From assembly GCF_030160275.1 (NCBI RefSeq), contig NZ_BSOA01000012.1, forward strand, positions 179,312 through 243,311: a stretch of DNA of 64,000 bases, written 5' to 3'. This DNA is from Dyella flagellata (GTDB lineage Bacteria > Pseudomonadota > Gammaproteobacteria > Xanthomonadales > Rhodanobacteraceae). How positions within the stretch are numbered: position 1 is the first letter of the stretch; each line of letters starts with the position of its first letter. This document shows, one piece after another, positions 7,820 through 14,993 of the stretch. The notes beneath the pieces were generated by a model. That model was given only the letters and a program-made list of their open reading frames with translations, ran no database searches and was not told the DNA's origin. Made by a program: the position numbers and the translations under genes.

Positions 7820-8257
7820 TCACCCCTTCTTCTCGTGCCGCTGAGTCCGATAGAAGTTGTATTGGGTTTTGCATTGAGGGCAGACGGTCGGGTGGTCCAT
7901 ACGCCGAGGATAGGAGAGATGGAACAGCCTATGATCGGCTTGCCAGCAACGCATACAATAGGCCTCACCGGTAGGCTTGCCGTCCGCATCGATGTCGAAG
8001 TAGGCGTCCCCGTCCTTCACGATGATGCTCTTGATCTGCAACGCCTCGTTTAGCCTCTTTATCTCGGCGTCCCGTTGACGTGCCGCGTCCTCGGCGTCCG
8101 CAAGGGTACCTCTAGCCGTCGCCAGCTCACCCATGAGCTCCGCAATCTTCAAGCGAAGGTCCGCCTGTTCATAGGCGCCCTTTGCATCGAGCATTGCCTT
8201 GCCGATGTCCATCGCTGTCTTAAGTGAAGCTGTTGCTGCTGCGAACTCACCGACCAT
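7820..8257 (-). CDS. Coiled-coil protein with C-terminal zinc ribbon
   Basis: A 145-residue cytoplasmic protein, ATG at 8257. Residues about 1-75 form a long charged coiled coil. A beta segment (IIVKDGDAYFDIDADGKPTGEAY) is followed by a ribbon with CMRC at about 100-103 and CPQC at about 126-129. The layout recalls phage-associated zinc-ribbon proteins found in accessory regions. It ends the small-gene run and precedes, in map order, the retron locus. Confidence 0.65.
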   Translation of the reverse strand: MVGEFAAATASLKTAMDIGKAMLDAKGAYEQADLRLKIAELMGELATARGTLADAEDAARQRDAEIKRLNEALQIKSIIVKDGDAYFDIDADGKPTGEAYCMRCWQADHRLFHLSYPRRMDHPTVCPQCKTQYNFYRTQRHEKKG

Positions 8258-8467
8258 TGCCGTCCTCCTACTTCTTGATGCTGGCGTAAAAATGGGGAGA
8301 GCTACGAAGATCGCTTCTCCTGCCTCAAATACTGTGTTCTGCCCCTTTCGCCCGGCATCAGTCTCAAATAAAGGGGATCCTCAATTGCCCCCTTAGAGGC
8401 AATTGAGTGGCCCCGTCGATGCCACCCGCAAAGGCGACATTTTTTAGGGATTCTGACCTCGCCGTTT

Positions 8468-9457
8468 CTATCGGCGAACTTTATTCTCGTTGCTCGCCGG
8501 AAGGACCAAGTGTTTCAGAAGAGCGCGAGTCCCGGCAGCCCTGCTGCGTAACCGTGGCTCAATCTGTGCGACATGATCCAGATGGCCCACCAGGCTCTTC
8601 GCTAATGTGGCCGCCTCCTGTCCATCCTTCGCTATGGCAAGCTCAGCGTGGCGCTTGCGAATAAGGTGATGTTGGCTGACGGGGGCTTTCAGCTCACCCC
8701 GGCGTATATCCACACCGGTAATCGTTTTCAGCCCATGCTTAGGCAATACCGTCGACTTGCCTGGATGAATGGTCATCCGGTGGCCTGCAAAAAGGCGCCG
8801 TGCCCATTCGAGGTCCGTCAAAGAAGCCCCAGGCATCGTGAGCATGATGTCATCCACGTAGATGGTCATCACTCCACCGCGTGACTTGGCTCGTTGATAG
8901 AGCTGCTCGAACATTTTCCGGTGACAATAAAAAGCAAGAACTTCGCTATGAACCCCTCCCGTCGGAAGATGGCGGCGCTGATAGCAGCAGAGCTTTGCCA
9001 AAAGAAACGCCACATCCCCAGCGCACTTCATTTCCTGCGTAAAGAAGCGCCGAACGTGGGCAAAAGAGGTGCTTGGATAGAAATGTTTGATGTCGAGCTT
9101 GATGGAAGGCTCATCCAAGGAATGGAACTTGGCATTGGTCAGGAATGACCTATCACGCACCCCGGAGTGCCGATACTCCGGTGGCACGACCCGACGGAGA
9201 AGGACGGCGATGCGCGCCTGAATCTTACGCATGTCCGGCCCAGCTGCCTGGATGAGCCTTCCCTTTTCATTTTCCCAAACCTTATAGCTGCCCCTAATTT
9301 GGTCGAAACCTTCAAGTTCAGCGCGGGTGCTGCACCATCGCAGCACCCGCATCAGCTGACCGACGCCCTTGATCCCAAAAAGCGCGCATTGATCAAGTGC
9401 GTATTGCTTTTTGGGTCGTTCTAGGCGTTCTTTCTTTTTTCGCGCCGTGGGCTTCAT
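8468..9457 (-). CDS. Retron-type reverse transcriptase
   Basis: A 329-residue RT from the ATG at 9457; the open frame extends to 9604 but that part overlaps the HTH gene and is not RT-like. Visible motifs: NAKFH at 108-112, matching the retron-specific NAxxH of region X; LDIKHFYPS at 121-129 with the first catalytic Asp; LPTGGVHSEVLAF at 164-176; the catalytic YVDD at 200-203 (retrons more often have YADD); and ITGVD at 246-250 in place of the retron VTG motif. A basic C-terminal thumb follows. Length suits a stand-alone retron RT without fused effector. The start lies 65 bases inside the 3' end of the XRE gene, so the two are translationally coupled. It should reverse-transcribe the upstream structured RNA into msDNA; group II intron or DRT membership is less likely given NAxxH and the absence of a maturase domain. 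Confidence 0.9.
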   Translation of the reverse strand: MKPTARKKKERLERPKKQYALDQCALFGIKGVGQLMRVLRWCSTRAELEGFDQIRGSYKVWENEKGRLIQAAGPDMRKIQARIAVLLRRVVPPEYRHSGVRDRSFLTNAKFHSLDEPSIKLDIKHFYPSTSFAHVRRFFTQEMKCAGDVAFLLAKLCCYQRRHLPTGGVHSEVLAFYCHRKMFEQLYQRAKSRGGVMTIYVDDIMLTMPGASLTDLEWARRLFAGHRMTIHPGKSTVLPKHGLKTITGVDIRRGELKAPVSQHHLIRKRHAELAIAKDGQEAATLAKSLVGHLDHVAQIEPRLRSRAAGTRALLKHLVLPASNENKVRR

Positions 9458-9743
9458 CGTCGGCCTCCTGATTGAGGACCCAATCAAAAAACTTGAGGAG
9501 CTTTTCGGCCTTTGAGGCCTTTCCGTCTCCTGCCTTTCCGTTCGATCGTTCCTCAAACAAAAGAAATGTGGAAGCCGGAACACCGAAGATCCTGGCGTAA
9601 CCATCTAGGATGTCCAATGAAGGACGCTTCTTTCCGTTCTCGATCTCCGACAAATATGAAGCCGAGATATCAAGCCGTGCTGCCAGGTCTGCCTGGGTCA
9701 ATCGATGAAACTCCCGAGCCATTCGAAGCGCTTGGTTCAACAT
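9393..9743 (-). CDS. XRE-family HTH protein of the retron locus
   Basis: A 116-residue protein from the ATG at 9743, preceded by TTGGAG 7 bases away. Residues 1-60 form a Cro/C1-type helix-turn-helix (LTQADLAARLDISASYLSEIENGKKRPS). The C-terminal 50 residues are charged and probably helical (LLKFFDWVLNQEAD). It overlaps the RT by 65 bases and follows the 47-residue ORF by 43 bases. Two 15-bp palindromes overlap the presumed promoter about 500 bases upstream, so autoregulation is likely. An HTH partner is one known retron accessory type, which from memory matches type VI in the Mestre classification. Confidence 0.85.
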   Translation of the reverse strand: MLNQALRMAREFHRLTQADLAARLDISASYLSEIENGKKRPSLDILDGYARIFGVPASTFLLFEERSNGKAGDGKASKAEKLLKFFDWVLNQEADDEAHGAKKERTPRTTQKAIRT

Positions 9744-9786
9744 GACAATCTCCAAAAGCTTGGAGAAGAAGAGCGTTGCGCAAGCA

Positions 9787-9930
9787 TCATGACCACCAAC
9801 GGCGAATTTCTTCGAGCACCCGCAGGCCAAACATGCACCAGCGGAATACCTGGGGGTTTTGAAGCCCCGCCTTTAGGTGACGCAATATCCACTTACGCCA
9901 AGGATGCGGTCGAGCAACTGCGTCTTTCAT
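9787..9930 (-). CDS. 47-residue basic, Trp-rich ORF of the retron operon
   Basis: ATG at 9930, stop TGA at 9787-9789. An AGGAG Shine-Dalgarno (9937-9941 on the plus strand) lies 6 bases before the ATG, the best in the locus. The peptide is strongly basic, has five Trp and ends EEIRRWWS. A weakly amphipathic central segment (VFRWCMFGLRVLEEI) could insert in or lie on a membrane. It sits between the candidate ncRNA and the XRE gene. A toxic or effector peptide is the natural hypothesis, given its size, composition and position, but no homolog is recognised. Confidence 0.6.
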   Translation of the reverse strand: MKDAVARPHPWRKWILRHLKAGLQNPQVFRWCMFGLRVLEEIRRWWS

Positions 9931-9956
9931 GGTGTTCTCCTGGTTTCCTTCAGCGA

Positions 9957-9979
9957 CTGATTCGGACCATCCGAATCAA
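9957..9979 (-). promoter_or_regulatory. Hairpin in the leader of the 47-residue ORF
   Basis: GATTCGGA and TCCGAATC pair perfectly around a 3-base loop (9959-9977), with one more A-T pair outside. It lies between the 3' end of the candidate ncRNA and the Shine-Dalgarno of the small ORF. It could protect the 3' end of the ncRNA or control translation. Confidence 0.5.
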
Positions 9980-9988
9980 TCCCGTCGG

Positions 9989-10189
9989 ACCCTCGCAACC
10001 CAGAGAACGGGTCAGACAGCACGCTTCGCCCTTCTTTCCACGGTGACGACGAGACCCTCGCTCGTCGTCACCTAACCGCGCGACGTCGAGCCCGTCTCAT
10101 CATCGTCCCGGTCGCGACCGTGCTCCCGGGAAGGACAGAGGTAAGAAACCTCCACGAACCTCAACAGCAGGTTCCACATTTGCGAGGGT
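9989..10189 (-). ncRNA. Candidate retron msr-msd RNA
   Basis: A perfect 10-bp inverted repeat closes a 201-base segment: in transcript sense ACCCTCGCAA (10189-10180) at the 5' end and TTGCGAGGGT (9998-9989) at the 3' end, as expected for a1/a2. Just inside a1 are two short hairpins, GAACCT/AGGTTC and GAGGT/ACCTC, the latter with loop TTCTT, resembling msr stems. The msd part would include a perfect 12-bp hairpin, GGTGACGACGAG with CTCGTCGTCACC (10042-10072). Size, order and position upstream of the RT all fit a retron. The branching G cannot be assigned with confidence. Confidence 0.7.
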
Positions 10190-10220
10190 AGCAACCAGCG
10201 ACCCATCAGTGCCCGGGGCC

Positions 10221-10250
10221 ATTCTATTCCCTTGCGAACAAACTTCGCAA
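10221..10250 (-). promoter_or_regulatory. Probable promoter of the retron operon
   Basis: On the minus strand, TTGCGA (10250-10245) and TAGAAT (10226-10221) are separated by 18 bases, a reasonable sigma-70 pair. Transcription would start near 10210-10215, some 20-25 bases before the a1 repeat of the candidate ncRNA. The -35 overlaps the twin operators. Confidence 0.5.
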
Positions 10251-10268
10251 TAGGCGAAGTTTGTTCGC
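10234..10268. promoter_or_regulatory. Twin palindromic operators upstream of the retron
   Basis: Two 15-bp palindromes, GCGAA CAAAC TTCGC (10234-10248) and GCGAA GTTTG TTCGC (10254-10268), are separated by 5 bases, so their centres are 20 bases apart (about two helical turns). They are also exact reverse complements of each other, making a 15-bp hairpin with loop AATAG. Placement over the presumed -35 suits two dimers of the operon's XRE protein. Confidence 0.6.
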
Positions 10269-10327
10269 CCTGATTCGTTGCCCGGGCCGACCAGCTTGGT
10301 CGCAGTAACCACCCCAAAAGAGATTGA

Positions 10328-10352
10328 GAAGCCCGGGAATGTCCGGGCTTCT
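10328..10352. terminator. Terminator hairpin between retron and HEPN-like gene
   Basis: GAAGCCCGG and CCGGGCTTC form a 9-bp stem with loop GAATGT, flanked by TTATTT on the plus strand and a T-rich tract on the minus strand. It sits directly after the stop of the 10356 gene and probably isolates the retron operon from it. Confidence 0.7.
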
Positions 10353-10355
10353 TAT

Positions 10356-10946
10356 TTACAGTCGCCTGCGATACGCATACTCAATCAAATCGCGAACGAT
10401 CTCCAACAGCCCCGGCCAGCTCAGTCCGTCAAAGGGATCTCCATGCGCAAGACCGTTTCGGATACGCGCCAGAGTATTCGGTTCTAGGGCGCCCATCTTC
10501 TTGCGCGCCTCGATCGCGGCATCTGTCTCATACAGATATTGCACAACGGGCTGGCCACATCGCAGGGCGATCGGTAGCACTTTGTCAGTGAGCCCATCAT
10601 GCTCGGCCATGTATTCGACCCATGCTGCAAGACCCGATTTCTTTAACTTTCCCTCATAATTTTCTTTCAGGGCGCGTTCGAGCGCACTGAGCGCCACCAG
10701 CTCACCCGCTTTGATCAAGTCGCAGTCGAACCACGCAAATGCATAGAGCTTTTGCGCCCGCAGATACTTCAAAGCGACCGTCTGCGGAATGGATGGCGAT
10801 AGATTGAAGCTATGCACGAAGGCCAACCAATCTTCAGCCATCGAAAACGCATGAAAATGCGCTGGATTTCCGGGCTCAGTCCAAGGGACCACTAAAGGCC
10901 CTTCTTGTGCGGGCCATGCGGAAACATCCAACGACAATCCCATCAT
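10356..10946 (-). CDS. HEPN-like protein
   Basis: A protein of about 196 residues from the ATG at 10946; a TTG at 10949 is also in frame, and TTGGAG lies just upstream. The N-terminal third has no recognised features. The C-terminal two-thirds is helical and ends with ARIRNGLAHGDPFDG, containing an Rx4H pattern (RNGLAH at about 163-168), the signature of HEPN ribonucleases and of many abortive-infection proteins. The polar residue usually between R and H is Asn, as in active HEPNs. It may be an RNase or a structural HEPN. It lies just upstream of the retron but has its own terminator, so it is probably a separate unit in the same accessory island. Confidence 0.6.
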   Translation of the reverse strand: MMGLSLDVSAWPAQEGPLVVPWTEPGNPAHFHAFSMAEDWLAFVHSFNLSPSIPQTVALKYLRAQKLYAFAWFDCDLIKAGELVALSALERALKENYEGKLKKSGLAAWVEYMAEHDGLTDKVLPIALRCGQPVVQYLYETDAAIEARKKMGALEPNTLARIRNGLAHGDPFDGLSWPGLLEIVRDLIEYAYRRRL

Positions 10947-11088
10947 CAATCTCCAACATGAGGCACAATCAGACAGATCAATGCATCAATACAATGAAAG
11001 GGGGCAGCGCCTTCCCTACCCCAAAAATGTGCCCTTTCTCGGCAGGCCAAGAAAAGCGTCCCCTTTGCCAACTTCAGAGCCCTTTGAT

Positions 11089-11613
11089 CTATTTTTTGCC
11101 ATCAGGAATAGGAACACTAATCGGAATCTCACAGGCCAGAAATTTCTCAATAGCGTCGTCCACTGCTTTTATTGCACTCTCTAATCCAATGCTTCCATTT
11201 GAAAGACCAGCTTCCTTTCGCCCCATCATCATGTCGCGAATTGACAAAGCTGCTTTCAGCGCTCTTTGAGCCCGAGCGAATTCGAACAGCATTTCTTGTT
11301 CGTCCCCAAAGAGCGCATTCATGTCCGAAACTGCTTTCTTTCGCAAAAGAAACAACCGTTCCGTTTCACCTGGCGCTAGTGAAATTCTTAGTGCGTTTTC
11401 CGGTCCAGCCTGTATCGTCCCGCCCGGGCTTCCATCCGGTCGCTCGGAAGAGATGGACGCTTTCTCAACGGCTACAGCGAAGAAGCTCTCGCTGGAAGAT
11501 GAAAATTGATGCGCGTTAATCACCGAGGCAGGTAGCTCTAAACACACTATCGAGTCGGGTGGCAGGCTGGAAGCAATCTCGACAAGCTCACCAGCCATCA
11601 GTACTGGATCCAT
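11089..11613 (-). CDS. Unrecognised 174-residue protein
   Basis: ATG at 11613 with AGGAG about 7 bases upstream. It has no signal peptide or clear membrane segment. The N-terminal half looks beta-rich and polar; residues about 85-160 are helical (LRKKAVSDMNALFGDEQEMLFEFARAQRAL). It has no recognised family and lies in the accessory region between the HEPN-like and XRE genes. Its codon use looks less GC-rich than the core genes, suggesting acquisition. Confidence 0.55.
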   Translation of the reverse strand: MDPVLMAGELVEIASSLPPDSIVCLELPASVINAHQFSSSSESFFAVAVEKASISSERPDGSPGGTIQAGPENALRISLAPGETERLFLLRKKAVSDMNALFGDEQEMLFEFARAQRALKAALSIRDMMMGRKEAGLSNGSIGLESAIKAVDDAIEKFLACEIPISVPIPDGKK

Positions 11614-11796
11614 GATCTTGCTCCTACGGTCGATGTATCGGGTTCTTCACTAGAATGCCAGACGGTCACAATTGGGTAATTGGAGAGCTCGCGAAGTATG
11701 GACTTGCTTACCAGCTTCGGACCGCAATCTAACTTTGGCGTCTAGGTTAGCAACCCTTCGGCCGTCCCTCTAAAGCTCTTACGTGCCAGCGCACCC

Positions 11797-12030
11797 TCAT
11801 CCGTGCGTTTTCGATTCCGCCTCTTTCAAGACCTCCCACATCTTGCACTTCAGCCCAGCACATATGCGCTGAAGTGTGTCGAGCTGGAGGTTCTTTTCCC
11901 CTCTCTCTACGGCGCTGTAGTAGGTACGGTGCATGCCTATGGCGTCCGCATAGCTCTCTTGGCTGTAGCCAGAAGCTTCACGCCTCGCTCTGAGCGCCTT
12001 TCCAAGATTGCGGAGCAAGTGTTCGGTCAT
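11797..12030 (-). CDS. XRE-family transcriptional regulator
   Basis: 77 residues from the ATG at 12030, which has AGGG 8 bases upstream; a GTG at 12039 is also in frame. A single Cro/C1-type HTH fills the protein (LGKALRARREASGYSQESYADAIGMHRTYYSAVERGEKN), typical of small regulators of restriction-modification systems and prophages. A 30-base inverted repeat at 12075-12104 is a likely operator. A 67-base piece of its 5' end is duplicated, with three mismatches, at 15289-15355. Confidence 0.85.
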   Translation of the reverse strand: MTEHLLRNLGKALRARREASGYSQESYADAIGMHRTYYSAVERGEKNLQLDTLQRICAGLKCKMWEVLKEAESKTHG

Positions 12031-12074
12031 AGCCGACACCCTATGAGCAGTCCCCTTTTGGCTCTACAGATTTA

Positions 12075-12104
12075 AAAGTAGACCTCTTTTATATAGACTA
12101 CTTT
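12075..12104. promoter_or_regulatory. Probable operator of the XRE gene
   Basis: AAAGTAG and CTACTTT face each other across 16 bases of AT-rich sequence in an otherwise GC-rich genome, 45-74 bases upstream of the XRE start and upstream of the divergent HPt gene. It is suited to a dimeric HTH repressor controlling both directions. Confidence 0.45.
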
Positions 12105-12201
12105 AAAGTTCCATGTCATGCTCTGGCCTCAAGGCACCAGTTGGTCCTATACGCCTCGCGCCGTGTGCTACGTGCGGCGTGACCACTTTGGAGTATTCGT
12201 G

Positions 12202-12969
12202 ATGAACGCATCTCCCAACCTCATCTCTTACGCTTATCGCCAAGCTGAGCGGTTTATGCATTTGGCAGTTAGAGAACCCACCGCGGTGTACGACGCGCGC
12301 CCCAAGGCGCCTGCACGCATCCTGGTGGTAGCCAAGGATCGCCAGGGCCGCACCGTGCTGGCTGACCAACTCAAGTCGCTTGGCCTGGACCCTCTCCCAG
12401 TGGCTGACAGCCTGGCGGCGTTGAATGCCATCGATCGTGAGGCGCCCGACGTGATCCTAATGGCCTTGGAAGGGCCGGACGCAACCGTCTACCAAGCCCT
12501 GCTGCGTTTGGCGGTGGCCAAGCTCGCAAAGCGCACTCGCATTCCCCTCGTCGCCATCATGGAGCAAGGCGGCGAGAACAGGCGTCGCGCCTTGGATAGC
12601 TGGCTGGATGGCGTCTTGCACCAGCCCCTGCGCCCCGAGGCGCTGTATGCCACCCTCGCGCGATGGCTCGACCTACCGCCTCCCGCCGGTCAAGCGCCGG
12701 ATGAACCCCTTCCACCCCCATGGTGCCGCGCCTGTATCGATGTGGACATCCAGGAGTATGAGCGAGCCCTGGCAAGGCAGGACACGCTCAACATGGTGCA
12801 CTTTGCGCATCGCGCGAAGGGCGCTGCGTTGGTGCTGCGTGCAAATCAGGCAGCTGCGCTGGCGGATCGGCTGGAACTCGCGGCTAGAGGCTATGCGCCG
12901 CTTCCGCCCGAGGAAATACAACGCACGCTCGCGGCGTTGAAAGTGGCTATCGCCCGCCACTTTGACTAG
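12202..12969 (+). CDS. Degenerate receiver plus HPt domain protein
   Basis: 255 residues from the ATG at 12202 (GGAG 11 bases upstream; the frame opens earlier). Residues about 38-155 resemble a response-regulator receiver (ARILVVAKDRQGRTVLADQL) but the acidic pocket is weak. The C-terminal part is an HPt domain with MVHFAHRAKGAALVL, whose His within HRAKGAA is the likely phosphoacceptor. No kinase domain is present. The next gene, 65 bases on, encodes an RcsB-like regulator, so this protein may relay phosphate to it from a hybrid kinase encoded elsewhere. Confidence 0.7.
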   Translation: MNASPNLISYAYRQAERFMHLAVREPTAVYDARPKAPARILVVAKDRQGRTVLADQLKSLGLDPLPVADSLAALNAIDREAPDVILMALEGPDATVYQALLRLAVAKLAKRTRIPLVAIMEQGGENRRRALDSWLDGVLHQPLRPEALYATLARWLDLPPPAGQAPDEPLPPPWCRACIDVDIQEYERALARQDTLNMVHFAHRAKGAALVLRANQAAALADRLELAARGYAPLPPEEIQRTLAALKVAIARHFD

Positions 12970-13034
12970 GCAGACCATGCGGTCGACGAGAAAGGAAAAG
13001 GGAACGCCAGACTCATCTGAAAAGGAAGTAGGCC

Positions 13035-13715
13035 ATGTCCGACACCCTGTCGCCGCGCTTGCGCGTGATGTTGCTCGAAGACCACATACTGGTACGCCGT
13101 GGCATGGAGCTGGTGCTCAAGCATGATTACAGCGTGGACGTGGCCGGTAGCTTTTGCACGCCTCGGCAGCTCTTCGAGGCGCTAAAGCAAGACCAACCCG
13201 ACGTGATCGTGACGGACTACGCCCTGGGGGCGACGGAGACCGATGGCGCCAAGTTGCTACGCTCGTTACATCTGCATCATCCGCATATACCGATCTTGGT
13301 GGTGTCTTCCCACTGCAACGCCGCGACGATGGCTGTAGCGCAGCGGGCCGGCGCCCACGGTTTCATTGGCAAGACGGAGCACGAGTCCGAACTGTACGTG
13401 GCCATCCGTGCGGTGGCCGCGGGCCGAACCTATTTCAGCCGGCAGCTAAGCGACCTTGCAGGGCCTATCAACCCCATCGATCGAAGTGACGAGTCCGACA
13501 AGGATCTCAGCGATGAGTTGCTGGACACCGCCAAGCTATCCGCACGGGAGCATGAGGTGCTGCGCTGCATCCTCGATGGCATGTCCATCAAGGCCATCGC
13601 CCAAAAATTTTCCCGCTCGGTCACCACGATCAGCGCGCAGAAGCATTCGGCCTTTCGCAAGCTGGGACTATGTAACGACCACGAGTTGTTCAAGGTGCGG
13701 TATCAGCGGGGGTGA
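13035..13715 (+). CDS. RcsB-like LuxR/NarL-family response regulator
   Basis: 226 residues, ATG at 13035. The receiver spans 1-125 with the acidic pair E15/D16, phosphoacceptor D61 (VTDYALG) and the conserved Lys in IGKTE. The LuxR-type HTH lies at about 170-220 (LSAREHEVLRCILDGMSIKAIAQKF then VTTISAQKHSAFRKLG); the SAQKHSAFRKLG recognition helix is of the RcsB type. It follows the HPt gene and is probably its partner. A 42-base piece of its HTH coding region is repeated identically at 14937-14978, on the other side of the DUF3800 gene. NarL-family proteins bind CTAG-type dyads, so it is a candidate regulator for sites A-C, untested. Confidence 0.88.
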   Translation: MSDTLSPRLRVMLLEDHILVRRGMELVLKHDYSVDVAGSFCTPRQLFEALKQDQPDVIVTDYALGATETDGAKLLRSLHLHHPHIPILVVSSHCNAATMAVAQRAGAHGFIGKTEHESELYVAIRAVAAGRTYFSRQLSDLAGPINPIDRSDESDKDLSDELLDTAKLSAREHEVLRCILDGMSIKAIAQKFSRSVTTISAQKHSAFRKLGLCNDHELFKVRYQRG

Positions 13716-13911
13716 GTGGGCCCAGCGCCGGGTCAAAATCGGGATCAGATGAACGGATGGTAGTATTAACCGCCTGTGCCCTATTGCTCTATTGCTGTCG
13801 GTTTATCTGAATGGTGAGCTTGCAATCCTCGCCTTTAGTCGCTATCTTTGGAAGTGGAGATTCTGTCGCCAAGCGGCTCTTGTAGTGGCTTGACGTGCTT
13901 TATCTCCTTTT

Positions 13912-14805
13912 TTATGCCTGTCTGTCGCCATCGCCATATGGGTTTGGGACGAACGTGATTCCATATGAATCAAACTGTCGTCCCCCATTCGTGGTCACGT
14001 GCTGTTGATACTGCAGCTCTCTTAGCCACGGGCCAAATTGTTCTGCTATTTCTTCCCGAACAGGTTCATCCAGTCCAAGCGTGGGAAGGCGAAAACCCCA
14101 ATTGATGCAGTAGATTGCCAAGTCAGCAGCCTGAACGGCAAGGCTCATTTCGGACGCCACAAATAGAGGAACAGGGACGATCCAGTTGCTACGGTAGAGC
14201 CCCGTAGCCGTCTTGGTGAAATATCGCTCCATTTGCCGAACAAATTTTTGGTCAGCCCCCTTATCGACCGCATCGAATACGAGGAGACCATGTTCTTTTT
14301 TGCTTTCCAAAAAGTAAAAAAATCTTTCCAGCAAAAATACGTGATCCTTGCGAAGGTATTCATCAGCTTCAAATGATGCAGGCTTTTTAATCGTTCTCGG
14401 CACAATGGAAGCGAACACAAGCGCCCCGTTGTTTCGAAGACTTTCAAAAACAGACCGAGCCATCTCGATAGATGCCTGCCCATAAGCCGTAAACTCATCC
14501 CTGGATGGCGGCTTCTTTTCCAGACCTTTTGTCAGAAAGGCACGTGCATGTTTGCGACGCGCATTGTCGGGCATTCTTTCCGACTGCCGGGCCCATTTGA
14601 AGCGATCCCTGTCGAGCAACTTCGCCCCTTTTAGCTCCTTGCTATATTCACGAAGATTCGCCCCGAAAGCATTGACTTCTGCATTAAGCAGTTGCTTGAC
14701 GAAAGGCCAGAGCTTGCTTGCGTGAATGGCAATGCCCCCGCGGACCTCGTAGGGGCAGTTCTTGTGATCATGTCCTGATTCGTCGAGGAATAGCAGCCAA
14801 CTCAC
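13912..14805 (-). CDS. DUF3800 family protein
   Basis: 297 residues, GTG start at 14805. The N-terminal LFLDESGHD is the DUF3800 signature, with the catalytic-type Asp-Glu pair of an RNase H-like fold. The later VFDAVDKGAD and SEMSLAVQAADLAIYCINW carry the other conserved acidic and AAD positions. DUF3800 proteins recur in mobile and defence contexts and are the effector of one retron class. Here the gene is 3.5 kb from the retron and separated by unrelated genes, so they are probably independent. It sits between duplicated pieces of the response-regulator gene, consistent with insertion. Confidence 0.8.
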   Translation of the reverse strand: MSWLLFLDESGHDHKNCPYEVRGGIAIHASKLWPFVKQLLNAEVNAFGANLREYSKELKGAKLLDRDRFKWARQSERMPDNARRKHARAFLTKGLEKKPPSRDEFTAYGQASIEMARSVFESLRNNGALVFASIVPRTIKKPASFEADEYLRKDHVFLLERFFYFLESKKEHGLLVFDAVDKGADQKFVRQMERYFTKTATGLYRSNWIVPVPLFVASEMSLAVQAADLAIYCINWGFRLPTLGLDEPVREEIAEQFGPWLRELQYQQHVTTNGGRQFDSYGITFVPNPYGDGDRQA

Positions 14806-14936
14806 GAGCAGTCCCTATATGCTTTGTGCTTGAAGTCCTATAAGCCGCCGCGAGGGGCGCTCCCAAGGAGGCAACCTCAACGCTTCGAAGGCCAGATTAT
14901 TGATGCAGTTTCATTGAGCATCAACAGGCAAGAAAA

Positions 14937-14993
14937 TTTCCCGCTCGGTCACCACGATCAGCGCGCAGAAGCATTCGGGCTTCTGCAAGCTGG
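14937..14993 (+). pseudogene. Fragment of the RcsB-like regulator gene
   Basis: Bases 14937-14978 are identical to 13609-13650, and similarity continues a further 15 bases, covering the HTH recognition helix. No reading frame continues. It marks one border of the DUF3800 insertion. Confidence 0.8.

Noticed and set aside
10234..10268. 15-bp hairpin as the msd stem of the retron
   Set aside because: It lies upstream of the likely -10 element and outside the a1/a2 pair, and each arm is itself a palindrome, so operators are the simpler reading.
13912..14805. DUF3800 gene as the retron effector
   Set aside because: DUF3800 is linked to another retron class, but here it is 3.5 kb from the RT operon with independent genes and a terminator between.
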